Counted from the first letter of the stretch, positions 7,261-17,822 are shown. The stretch: 20,186 nucleotides of DNA from Comamonas sp. (GCA_018384835.1 JAHAYB010000434.1:1-20186); one strand, 5' to 3'. Notes: generated from the sequence alone by a model not told the origin. Translations and numbers: made by a program.

Positions 7261-8392
7261 CCCCAACGTCAGTACCAGTGCCAGTACCTTCTCTTGGGGG
7301 GTATGGGCGGCGGCCCTCTTATGGGCATTGCTGGCTGGGCTGGGGCTGCTGCGCGTTTTGGCCGAGCAATCCCAGCTCGCCACCGCCCCTTCAGCCGCCC
7401 GCCCCCTGGCTTCTTTTCTGGCCAATGCAGATTTGGCGGCCAAGCCCAAATTGCCGCAAGCATCAGTAGGCACCGGTGCAGAGCGCGGTATGCACTACCC
7501 CCCTGAGCCAACACCACCTGCTACAGCACCTATCCCCACTCCTACGCAGCCCCCCCTTGCACTGGGGCAGCAGCCTATTGCCACGCCCACGGATAGGCAA
7601 GTGCCAGAGCAAGTTTGCGCCCCTTGGCTCAAGCGCTGGCCGTCTATTGCACCCAAAACCTGCCACCAGGCGCTGCTTGTGCCCAGCGGGGCGCAGTCTG
7701 TGCAAGCCATGCCGATTGCATGGCGCGATGTTGCCCCTAGCCAACTACCGGCGGCGCGGCGTGTGTTGATAGTGGGCGCTATCCATGGTGATGAGCTGAC
7801 CTCTGCCGTGCTAGCGCTCAACTGGGTTGCCAAGGCGCAGGAGGATGTGCAGCAGCGCTCTATCCACTGGCGCTTTATTCCGGTGCTCAACCCCGACGGT
7901 TTTCTTGCCCGCCCAGCCACGCGCATGAATGCCTCGGGGGTGGATTTGAATCGCAACTTCCCCACCCCTGGCTGGGAAAAAGATGCCCCCAAGTATTGGA
8001 AAGAGCGCACCCGCAGCGACCCGCGCCGCTGGCCAGGGCCTGCGCCCCTATCAGAGCCAGAATCGCGCTTCTTGCACGAACAAATCCGTGAATTTGCCCC
8101 GGACTTGGTGGTCAGCATCCACGCGCCCTACGGCATTTTGGATTTTGATGGCCCGCAAAGCCCGCCCGAGCGCCTAGGGCATTTATGGCTAGACCAGTTG
8201 GGGGTGTTTCCCGGCTCTTTGGGGCACTACAGCGGTCTGCATTTGAAAGTGCCAGTGGTCACGATTGAGCTAAAACATGCGCTGGACGACCCTTCCGCCC
8301 AAGAAGCCGCCCGCATGTGGAGTGACCTGATTGCCTGGCTGGATAAGCATTTGCCAGAAAATCCCGACCCAGAAGCCGGACGGCCTTACTAA
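7205..8392 (+). CDS. Membrane-anchored M14 family zinc carboxypeptidase / murein peptide amidase-like
   Basis: The product has 395 residues. A Thr/Asn-rich N-terminus precedes one hydrophobic segment (about 33-50), likely a signal anchor. A Pro-rich linker (about 95-120) and a C-terminal M14 peptidase domain (about 155-385) follow. Zinc ligands are visible as His194 and Glu197 (GAIHGDE) and His306 (SIHAP). Substrate-binding residues lie in VDLNRNFP (about 247-253), and Glu355 in VTIELKHAL is the expected catalytic glutamate. Relatives such as MpaA cut the gamma-D-Glu-diaminopimelate bond in murein peptides. A role in the periplasm on cell-wall peptides is inferred. The only ATGs (7205, 7211) lie inside the ZIP gene's His-rich tail, in another frame, so the overlap seems real but the start is uncertain. 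Confidence 0.82.
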   Translation: MTMTTPTTTTNTTNTTNTNPNVSTSASTFSWGVWAAALLWALLAGLGLLRVLAEQSQLATAPSAARPLASFLANADLAAKPKLPQASVGTGAERGMHYPPEPTPPATAPIPTPTQPPLALGQQPIATPTDRQVPEQVCAPWLKRWPSIAPKTCHQALLVPSGAQSVQAMPIAWRDVAPSQLPAARRVLIVGAIHGDELTSAVLALNWVAKAQEDVQQRSIHWRFIPVLNPDGFLARPATRMNASGVDLNRNFPTPGWEKDAPKYWKERTRSDPRRWPGPAPLSEPESRFLHEQIREFAPDLVVSIHAPYGILDFDGPQSPPERLGHLWLDQLGVFPGSLGHYSGLHLKVPVVTIELKHALDDPSAQEAARMWSDLIAWLDKHLPENPDPEAGRPY

Positions 8393-8411
8393 AGAGCTAA
8401 TAAGAGCTAAT
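8392..8411 (+). repeat. 10-bp tandem duplication after the M14 gene
   Basis: AAGAGCTAAT occurs twice head to tail, beginning in the stop codon of the M14 peptidase gene and lying in the 61-bp gap before arsC. Confidence 0.85.
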
Positions 8412-8453
8412 ACCAAACCCAAGACCAAACCAAAACCTAGAAAGGACAAACCC

Positions 8454-8834
8454 ATGCCCCATAGCGCCAACGCCACCCCCAGCGTTAATCCCGTCACCAT
8501 CTACCACAACCCGCAGTGCAGCAACTCACGCGGCGCATTGCAAATTTTGCGTGACCAAGGCATTGAGCCGACAGTGATTGAATACACCGCCACCCCCCTG
8601 ACCGCGCCAGAACTGGCCGAGCTGTTTGCCCATATCGGCCAGCCCATTCGCAGCCTGCTGCGCAGCAAAGAGGCGCAATACCAAGCCCTGGATTTAGACA
8701 ACCCCGCCCTCAGCGATGCCGAGCTGATAGCCGCCGTGGCCAGCCACCCTATCTTGATGAACCGCCCCATCGTCGTTACCGGTAAAGGTGCGGCGCTGTG
8801 CCGCCCCCCAGAGACGGTGCTGGAACTGCTATAG
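8454..8834 (+). CDS. arsC: Glutaredoxin-dependent arsenate reductase (ArsC)
   Basis: ArsC reduces arsenate to arsenite using glutathione and glutaredoxin in the cytosol. The 126-residue product carries the catalytic Cys22 in HNPQCSNSR. Arginines 70, 104 (MNRPIVV) and 117 (CRPPE) correspond, with a constant offset of ten, to Cys12, Arg60, Arg94 and Arg107 of the plasmid R773 enzyme. The ATG at 8454 has AAAGGA upstream. No arsR, arsB or acr3 gene is nearby, so this may be a housekeeping copy. Its stop lies only 4 bp from the stop of the opposite-strand DUF4276 gene. In the inferred state before island insertion, arsC would have been the direct convergent neighbour of parE. Confidence 0.92.
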   Translation: MPHSANATPSVNPVTIYHNPQCSNSRGALQILRDQGIEPTVIEYTATPLTAPELAELFAHIGQPIRSLLRSKEAQYQALDLDNPALSDAELIAAVASHPILMNRPIVVTGKGAALCRPPETVLELL

Positions 8835-8838
8835 GTTT

Positions 8839-9441
8839 TTATACATCCACCTGCACCCCATCGCCATGCTGCCCCATGCTGTCCGCTAGGCGGCGAACAC
8901 CAGCCACAAAAATTTGCAAGCTAGGCGAGCGGTTTTTTTCTGGGTTCAGGTGCTGCGCCATAAGGCGAGCACCGCTGTATTTCTGAAACGAAGGCACAAG
9001 GCGTTTGACCTCTACGGAGGGTTTTTGCCAAGTATCCGGTTCAGAAAAACGCTTGCGGTGGGCGGGCGTATCCAGCTTGGGGCGTTCAAAGGCGGTAGCC
9101 AGTGCTGCTAAGTCGCCGACGTACCAGCCTTCCAGTTCTTGGCACACGAGGCGAATCATGGTTTCAGGCCGCCCGCTTTTCTGGCATAGGGCGCGTAACC
9201 TGGCTTTCAGGGCAATGCAGTCGGCGTTGTCGTTATCGCGCACGATAACAAAGCGGTCAGCGGGAAAGCGCCAAGCGGCCAGCTTGCGCGGGATGCTACG
9301 ATCCAGATCACTTTTGCCCTCATGCGGTATGCACAAAAAATGCTGTCCATCCTCCCAACCAGGAAATAAGCGGGGTAGCCAGTGATCAAGTAGCACCTTC
9401 ATCGAAGGCTCTTCCAGTAGAAAAATAATGCGGCCTTCCAT
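8839..9441 (-). CDS. DUF4276 family protein, probable TOPRIM-like effector; C-terminus derived from parE
   Basis: The 200-residue protein matches my recollection of the DUF4276 family, whose fold is thought to be TOPRIM-like. Candidate metal-binding residues are Glu10/Glu11 (FLLEEPS) and Asp69/Asp71 (VRDNDN). The family-typical QELEGWYVGD lies at 101-110. It partners the upstream ATPase gene, and its ATG overlaps that gene's TGA by one base. By analogy with OLD and PARIS systems (ATPase plus TOPRIM protein), it may be a nuclease effector held by the ATPase, which is an inference. The last residues, [11 protein letters not shown], copy the ParE C-terminus ([11 protein letters not shown]), so the reading frame runs across an insertion junction and uses a former parE stop codon. 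Confidence 0.75.
   Translation of the reverse strand: MEGRIIFLLEEPSMKVLLDHWLPRLFPGWEDGQHFLCIPHEGKSDLDRSIPRKLAAWRFPADRFVIVRDNDNADCIALKARLRALCQKSGRPETMIRLVCQELEGWYVGDLAALATAFERPKLDTPAHRKRFSEPDTWQKPSVEVKRLVPSFQKYSGARLMAQHLNPEKNRSPSLQIFVAGVRRLADSMGQHGDGVQVDV
8843..8877 (-). repeat. Left copy of the 35-bp island-flanking direct repeat (displaced parE 3' end)
   Basis: This segment matches 14258-14292 at 31 of 35 positions, in the same orientation and in the same reading frame (the codons for HGDGVQVDV). It is read here as the 3' end of parE that was displaced when the island inserted. It acts as an attachment-site-like boundary, and the crossover lies somewhere inside the repeat. Confidence 0.85.
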
Positions 9442-10637
9442 CAGCCTACATCCTTATTTAAACCTTCAAACAAGCCTTGCTTCCATAAATAACCGGGCAA
9501 ATCACCAGCATCAAATAAGGCACACAAATTTTCTGAATCACCGGCGCATGTAATCGAAGTAAATCCCTGATTTTTATATAAGCAATAAATTTCATCCAGC
9601 CTTAGTGCATTTAGAAAATCAGGGGAGTGTGTGGAGATAAATACCTGCCCACCGCGTTCGGCATAGTCGCGGAATTCTTCAGCTAGTTCGGGAAGCAATT
9701 CGGGGTAAAGCTGGTTTTCAGGTTCTTCAACAGCCAGCAGCGGGTAGGGCTTGGGGTCATTTAGCAACACCAGATACGCAAACATTTTGATGGTGCCGTC
9801 TGAGACATGGCGGGCAATGAACGGGTCTTTGAAACTGCCATCTTGAAAGCGCAAAACCAGGCGACCATCCTCGGTAGGCTTGGCTTCAACGATAGAAACA
9901 CCAGGAACCCGCCGACGCATTGCAGAAAGTACGCGATTAAAGCGGTCTTTGTGATGCTCGAACAAATAATGAGCCACCAGCGGCAGATTCTCGCCACGTG
10001 TGGATAAATGCTCTGCAAAACCATCTTCTTGGCTAGGGCGGGCATCAGAAACATGAAAATCTGAAATATGCCAATTTTCAATCATCAGCCGAAATGCACT
10101 GGCAGCCTTAAAGCGTTCAAACTGCCCCAAGCCTTTTATGGCAAGAATATCCGGCGCATCCAACGCTTGCTCTTCGCGGGTGAGTTCTTCATCTTGCTTG
10201 GAAAAATCCTCTTCGTTAATAATGGCATAACCATTACCACGGGAAAAATCAAGAAACCGAAACGGTGCACCATAAGCACCGCGCTTGTAGCGTAAAACTT
10301 CTCGGTCAACAAGTGGCCTACCATCTTTACCCAGAGCAATTTTTAAGGCATAGGTCACTAACCGCTCTTTGCCAGTAATTTCTAACCGAAATTGCAAGGT
10401 AATTTCAATTGGCTCATGCGTAAATCCCCGGCTTGCCACCTCACGATAGCCCCCGCGTTTGGCAAGCGCCTTGCCGACGTTCATGGTCAAGGCATCCTTG
10501 AGGAAAGAAAACACATCGAACAGCGTGGATTTTCCCGTGCCATTGGCTCCAACCAATACACACAAACGGGGAATTTTTTCCAATTTGGTGTCACGGAATA
10601 ATCGGTAATTTTTGATGGCAATGGATTCAATTTGCAT
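9441..10637 (-). CDS. AAA/ABC-type ATPase of an OLD/PARIS-like defence pair
   Basis: The 398-residue protein has an SMC/ABC-type ATPase layout. Walker A GANGTGKST is at 30-38, a signature-like VSDGT about 20 residues before Walker B, Walker B LLAVEEPENQLYP at about 300-312, and the switch histidine in FISTHSPDF at about 335-343. The middle (about 50-280) is the variable insert typical of OLD-type ATPases. There is no TOPRIM domain in this chain; the next gene, DUF4276, probably supplies it. AGGAGG (10646-10651 on the plus-strand map) sits inside the hsdS end, 8 bases before the ATG, and only 3 bp separate the two genes, so it is in the restriction operon. GC content is lower than in flanking chromosomal genes. 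An anti-phage sensor role is inferred. Confidence 0.82.
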   Translation of the reverse strand: MQIESIAIKNYRLFRDTKLEKIPRLCVLVGANGTGKSTLFDVFSFLKDALTMNVGKALAKRGGYREVASRGFTHEPIEITLQFRLEITGKERLVTYALKIALGKDGRPLVDREVLRYKRGAYGAPFRFLDFSRGNGYAIINEEDFSKQDEELTREEQALDAPDILAIKGLGQFERFKAASAFRLMIENWHISDFHVSDARPSQEDGFAEHLSTRGENLPLVAHYLFEHHKDRFNRVLSAMRRRVPGVSIVEAKPTEDGRLVLRFQDGSFKDPFIARHVSDGTIKMFAYLVLLNDPKPYPLLAVEEPENQLYPELLPELAEEFRDYAERGGQVFISTHSPDFLNALRLDEIYCLYKNQGFTSITCAGDSENLCALFDAGDLPGYLWKQGLFEGLNKDVG

Positions 10638-10640
10638 GGG

Positions 10641-12035
10641 CTAATCCTCCTGGGGAGATTGTTCTGCCAAATAGGCCAGTGCGGTGGCTTCGGAGTCTTC
10701 GATGGCGATTTCTACGGCACGGCGGGCAGCATCGAGCAAATGGGTGGCTTGCTGACGAGCGGCGAAGGACTGGCGAACAGCTTGCGTTATCTGTTGTTGC
10801 GCTACAGGGGCTATGGCGGGGATTGGCAAGGCCAGCAAATCTGCCTCAGAAATTGCCGGATACATGGTGGCGCTAGTGTGCAAATCCATCAGCTCGCAGA
10901 CCAGCGGAAGGCGCAAATAGGTTAGCAATACCTCACTGCTGATACTTGTCGGTTGCAGCACAACAAAGCCCGATGAGCAAACTGCCCCATCCTGTTCAGG
11001 CGCAATCAATGCCGAAAGGCGGCGGATTGGGCGGACGGTGGACGTAATTACATCGCCTGCACGCACATGCTGGGTGGCGCGGCTAGGCGCTTCGGCCATA
11101 GCAACGGCTTCACTAGTGGTCGAGCCGTCTGCACTGAGGGAGCCAATTTCAATGTAGTCAAATGTGCCAGCCGCTTCGGGCTTGAAGCGTTTATGGCGAG
11201 CTGGTGCTACATCGCCAATGCGTAAACCATCGTGACCAAGGCGCTCCAGCAACTGCGTAACACGCGGTGCAAAAAATTGGGCATCCAATCGCCCTGCGGC
11301 AAATGCTTCACTGCTGGGGCGGATATAGCTCAGGGCTTCGGGTGGTGTCCAGTTATTGAGGCCAAGCGCTTTCAGCATAACTGCTTCCGCATTAGCCAAA
11401 AAAATAACACTCTGATCTTTTAGATGCGTGACTTTTTGGAAAAAATCAGCAATTTTTTGCTGAAAATTTTGACTAAGTGGAGGTATTCTCAAGGCACGAA
11501 TTGAATCGGTAGAAATAGTTGGCTGCGCAACAACTTTCATACCCGATTCAAGTTGCTCCCGTCCATATTTTGTATTAGTAAAGATACTGACAAAAAAAGG
11601 ATTTATTTCACTTCCTAGCTCTGCTGCAATAATATTTGGGCTGATAGTGGCTTTATCATATAAGTTGATTCCTGCACCAATTTCTCCAACACGGGCAAAC
11701 ATTAGCGTACCTGCGCCAAATACCTTTAGCTTTGCTTCTTCAACAAAAAAATTATCCAGTAAAGCAATATCACCCGCATCAGCCCGGCAATCACGCAGAT
11801 TAAATGGACGAATCATTGGAATACCTTGCTCAACGTAGTTGTCATTTAGAAGGTTTGATCCAAAAGGGCCACAAATTATAGATTTAGCATAGCTGTCCAG
11901 ACGCTTCCATTTTTTTATTAGTTGTCGAAGATTGATAAATTTTTTTTCAAAAAATGAAGCATCTAATCTTCCGGTAGGATCGGACGAAAATGCTTCACTG
12001 CAAAGAATTTCTGTAATTTCTAGCCCCTCCAACAA
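10641..12035 (-). CDS. hsdS: Type I-style specificity subunit (HsdS), possibly made by frameshift from hsdM
   Basis: HsdS chooses the DNA sequence that the methyltransferase/nuclease acts on. The 464-residue product has two target-recognition halves (about 30-195 and 260-430). Each half is introduced by a similar motif, GRLDASFFEKKF and GRLDAQFFAPRV, and is followed by a helical spacer (about 195-228 and 435-464). The only start in frame is TTG (12033-12035). The frame stays open for 23 codons further upstream, into the end of hsdM, with no ATG or GTG, and that extension reads SPFDKARYARLLEGLEI. Entry by -1 frameshift at the T7 run in hsdM is therefore possible. The N-terminal half is AT-rich and the C-terminal half is GC-richer, suggesting a mosaic gene. 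Confidence 0.85.
   Translation of the reverse strand: MLEGLEITEILCSEAFSSDPTGRLDASFFEKKFINLRQLIKKWKRLDSYAKSIICGPFGSNLLNDNYVEQGIPMIRPFNLRDCRADAGDIALLDNFFVEEAKLKVFGAGTLMFARVGEIGAGINLYDKATISPNIIAAELGSEINPFFVSIFTNTKYGREQLESGMKVVAQPTISTDSIRALRIPPLSQNFQQKIADFFQKVTHLKDQSVIFLANAEAVMLKALGLNNWTPPEALSYIRPSSEAFAAGRLDAQFFAPRVTQLLERLGHDGLRIGDVAPARHKRFKPEAAGTFDYIEIGSLSADGSTTSEAVAMAEAPSRATQHVRAGDVITSTVRPIRRLSALIAPEQDGAVCSSGFVVLQPTSISSEVLLTYLRLPLVCELMDLHTSATMYPAISEADLLALPIPAIAPVAQQQITQAVRQSFAARQQATHLLDAARRAVEIAIEDSEATALAYLAEQSPQED
11301..12001 (-). repeat. 14-bp direct repeat bracketing the first recognition half of hsdS
   Basis: The sequence AAATGCTTCACTGC (plus-strand reading) occurs exactly at 11301-11314 and 11988-12001. 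Both copies encode the SEAF motif that begins each recognition half. The repeat spans the AT-rich first half and could support recombination that swaps recognition domains. Confidence 0.8.
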
Positions 12036-12037
12036 CC

Positions 12038-12050
12038 GCGCGTACCGCGC
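12038..12050 (-). promoter_or_regulatory. Small GC hairpin just before the hsdS TTG
   Basis: GCGCG-GTA-CGCGC forms a 5-bp stem with a 3-base loop, 20 bases downstream of the T7 run and directly upstream of the hsdS TTG codon. An adjoining inverted repeat CTTTG-A-CAAAG lies between them. It could help pause ribosomes or control hsdS entry, which is inference. Confidence 0.35.
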
Positions 12051-12064
12051 TTTGTCAAAGGGGC

Positions 12065-14206
12065 TTAGAGAAAAAAACTTAAACTCTCTTTTTTGGCAAA
12101 TTCTGCAAAGGCTTCAGCAATGCCATCCCCCGTTAGGCTATCATGGTTAAATAAGTCATGCTGCACAATCAAATGCCCGTGGCTATCTAGCAGGGGCTTA
12201 CCCTCTGGGTCGCTGCGGTAAATTTTGTCGCCCGAGTTATCTTTACTGGGTTCGCGCATCGTGGCGAAAAAGATGGGGTAATCTTCTTTCTTGGGGCATA
12301 GAGGCCCTGCACTGGGGTTATCGTTCCACTTTTGGATAAAGAGCACACTGGTCTTCGTGCCGGTATGAGGCTTAAATACATTACCGTGCAAACCTACTAC
12401 AGCCAAAATACGGCCATGTGCCATAAGGTATTCGCGCAGCGCCTTGTCGGATGCATTGTTAAAACGCCCCTGAGGTAGCACAACAGCCATACGCCCACCG
12501 GGCTTTAGAAACTGTAGATTGCGCTCAATAAACAAAATATCCCGCCCCACCTTGGCTTGCTGCTTGATTTTTGTTTTACGGTAGCTCCCATCAGCCATGC
12601 GGTAAATGGTTTCATGACTAGCGTGCAGAGCCTCGGGGAAAGATGGCGCACCGGCTCTGGCATCAATGATATTTTTATTATCTGCTGCAACATTATTGAT
12701 TTTTTCAAAACTAATGCCACGTGATAACTCGTATTTAGAGAGGATATGGGTTTCTTTAATATCTCCCGCAAATGGTGGATTAGCCATAAGCAGGTCAAAC
12801 TGAAAGTCTCGATACCCAGTTTTATTAGAGCGTAGTTTACGCAAACGCTGCCAACCCGTACCATAAATAAGTAGCCAGTCAGGGTCTGCGAGCTTTTGCT
12901 CCCAGCGGTCATAATCCAAGGTGTTTAGGTGCAATACATTGGTTTGGCCATCGCCCGCAATCAGATTCAGGGTGCGCCCTACGCGCACGGCTTTTTCATC
13001 AAAATCAATAGCGAATACTTTATCGCGTACATAATCCTCGCAGCGTGCAGGCTTTTTCTCGGTGGTAAAAAGGTGGCTTCTATCCAAACCTTCTTCTTGC
13101 ATAATGCGCTCCCATACATGGAAAATCCCATGCACAGGAAAACCGCAGCTACCGGCTGCCGTGTCGATGAGGGTTTCATGCTCTTGCGGATTCATCATCT
13201 TCACGCACATATCAATTACATAGCGCGGCGTGAAATACTGACCTTTTTCCCCTTTACTAGATTTGTTAATGAGGTATTCAAACGCCTCATCAACCACTTC
13301 CAAATTAGAGTTAAAGAGCTTCACTTTTTCCAGCGATGAAACACAAACCGCAAGGTGGCTGGGTGTTAGCGCTATTTTTTCACCTTCAGCAAAAACGCCT
13401 TGCCATCGGTCTTGTGCCCTGTCGAACAGATTTTGAATTTTTTTATAAAGATCGGTTTCGGTATCACCAGCATTTTTGAATTCAAGTGTGCGCTTGGGGT
13501 TTCGCCCCCCTTCAAGCTCATCATAAAGTTTAGTGAAGATGAGTTTAAAAAGCTCCTCAAACACATCAACCCCTGCGTTAGCAAGAACTTCATCTTCCAT
13601 TTCCAAAATTAGGTCTTTAAGCGATTTACGCTCATTTACCAGTTTATCGCGTTTGATAAGGTCAGCAATCGTCCAAGGCTCAGACAGCATGTCAGAGAGT
13701 TTTTCATGCGCAGATGGAATGCCTGGAATATCTTCAAAATAATTGGGGTCTTTGCGGTGATAATAAGAAATTTGCTGCCCGTTTGTCCATACCCCAATTG
13801 GAGCACCGGTAGCATTACAATAGCTTTTAAGCTGCTCTTTACCATCTTTGAGCTTAGGCTTTTTTAGCTCAACAAGGATATAAGGCGATGTAATTTCATC
13901 TTTATCAAAAATACAAATATCAGCACGTTTTTTCTCACGGCCAAAAGTAACCTCGTATTCAACAGCTATACGAGATACCGCGTAACCTAGTTCAGAGTGT
14001 AATACCCGCAAATAAAGCTGACGGACAGCTTCTTCCGGTGTTAATTTGATAGGCTTACCACGCACTAAACAATTAAAGTAGGGAGTTACTGTCTTGCCGC
14101 TAGTTTTTAGGGTAATACCGGCCTCTAATGCTGAGATATGCTCAGGCTTGAATTGATCAAGGCGGTAAGTGCCATCTTTGAATAGAGTAGATAAAGAAAA
14201 AGTCAT
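12065..14206 (-). CDS. hsdM: Fused HsdR_N nuclease / N6-adenine DNA methyltransferase (HsdM-like, BcgI-type)
   Basis: The protein has 713 residues from the ATG at 14204-14206, which has AAGGGG six bases upstream; the longer frame start is rejected. Residues about 60-150 form a PD-(D/E)xK nuclease domain of the HsdR N-terminal type: Asp96 in RADICIF, Glu113-x-Lys115 in LVELKKP, and the QxxxY motif Gln125-Tyr129. Residues about 210-680 are a gamma-class N6-adenine methyltransferase: GQYFTPRYV (322-330), SAM-binding DTAAGSCGF (348-356) and catalytic NPPF (476-479). No separate helicase-type HsdR is present, so the enzyme probably cuts and methylates as in BcgI-like type II systems, guided by HsdS. 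It ends in a T7 run just before TAA, phased for -1 entry into hsdS. AT-rich compared with parE. Confidence 0.88.
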   Translation of the reverse strand: MTFSLSTLFKDGTYRLDQFKPEHISALEAGITLKTSGKTVTPYFNCLVRGKPIKLTPEEAVRQLYLRVLHSELGYAVSRIAVEYEVTFGREKKRADICIFDKDEITSPYILVELKKPKLKDGKEQLKSYCNATGAPIGVWTNGQQISYYHRKDPNYFEDIPGIPSAHEKLSDMLSEPWTIADLIKRDKLVNERKSLKDLILEMEDEVLANAGVDVFEELFKLIFTKLYDELEGGRNPKRTLEFKNAGDTETDLYKKIQNLFDRAQDRWQGVFAEGEKIALTPSHLAVCVSSLEKVKLFNSNLEVVDEAFEYLINKSSKGEKGQYFTPRYVIDMCVKMMNPQEHETLIDTAAGSCGFPVHGIFHVWERIMQEEGLDRSHLFTTEKKPARCEDYVRDKVFAIDFDEKAVRVGRTLNLIAGDGQTNVLHLNTLDYDRWEQKLADPDWLLIYGTGWQRLRKLRSNKTGYRDFQFDLLMANPPFAGDIKETHILSKYELSRGISFEKINNVAADNKNIIDARAGAPSFPEALHASHETIYRMADGSYRKTKIKQQAKVGRDILFIERNLQFLKPGGRMAVVLPQGRFNNASDKALREYLMAHGRILAVVGLHGNVFKPHTGTKTSVLFIQKWNDNPSAGPLCPKKEDYPIFFATMREPSKDNSGDKIYRSDPEGKPLLDSHGHLIVQHDLFNHDSLTGDGIAEAFAEFAKKESLSFFL
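12071..12077 (-). promoter_or_regulatory. Candidate -1 frameshift site (T TTT TTT) at the hsdM end
   Basis: On the minus strand the last hsdM codons are AGT TTT TTT CTC TAA. The seven T residues are in the X XXY YYZ phase. A -1 slip, or one extra T in the run, joins hsdM directly to the open hsdS frame, skipping the hsdM stop and giving a fusion of about 1,190 residues. Confidence 0.5.
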
Positions 14207-14240
14207 TTTTTCCCCTTTAATAAAATGCCGTGCTATCCAT

Positions 14241-14252
14241 GCTGAATTCAGC
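14241..14252. promoter_or_regulatory. Perfect 12-bp palindrome between hsdM and parE
   Basis: GCTGAATTCAGC is fully self-complementary and lies in the 47-bp gap, one base after the parE stop codon and about 35 bases before the hsdM ATG. A weak promoter-like pair (TTCAGC, 17 bp, TTATTA) starts inside it, so it could be an operator for the restriction operon. It could also mark the island edge. Confidence 0.45.
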
Positions 14253-14253
14253 C

Positions 14254-17599
<3,346 letters not shown>

Positions 17600-17633
17600 C
17601 ACTGAAGCAGCATTTACCGCTACCCTTAACCGT

Positions 17634-17822
17634 ATGAACACAAACGTGAATATGGACGCTATGGACGCAGAAAACACCTCCCCCGCCATCAGCCCCCGCC
17701 GCCGCTGGCTGGTGGCGCTGGCTTGGCTGGGCGCGGCCTTGCTGCTGTTGCTGGTGTTTGGCATGTATTTGAACCCGGACTTTATGCTGACCATGGCTGA
17801 CCAAGCCTGGGCTTGTTTCTGA
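17634..17822 (+). CDS. 62-residue single-pass membrane protein
   Basis: The small protein has a polar N-terminus (about 1-22), three consecutive arginines, one hydrophobic helix (about 25-44) and a short tail with the pattern NPDFMLTMADQAWACF. The arginines before the helix suggest an N-in topology. The stop codon TGA overlaps the ATG of the next gene by one base, as in translationally coupled operons, which supports real expression. The gap from the MFS gene is 34 bp. I believe that small proteins of this kind are common in Comamonadaceae, but no function is recognised. A second ATG at 17652 or a third at 17661 could be the true start. Confidence 0.7.
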   Translation: MNTNVNMDAMDAENTSPAISPRRRWLVALAWLGAALLLLLVFGMYLNPDFMLTMADQAWACF

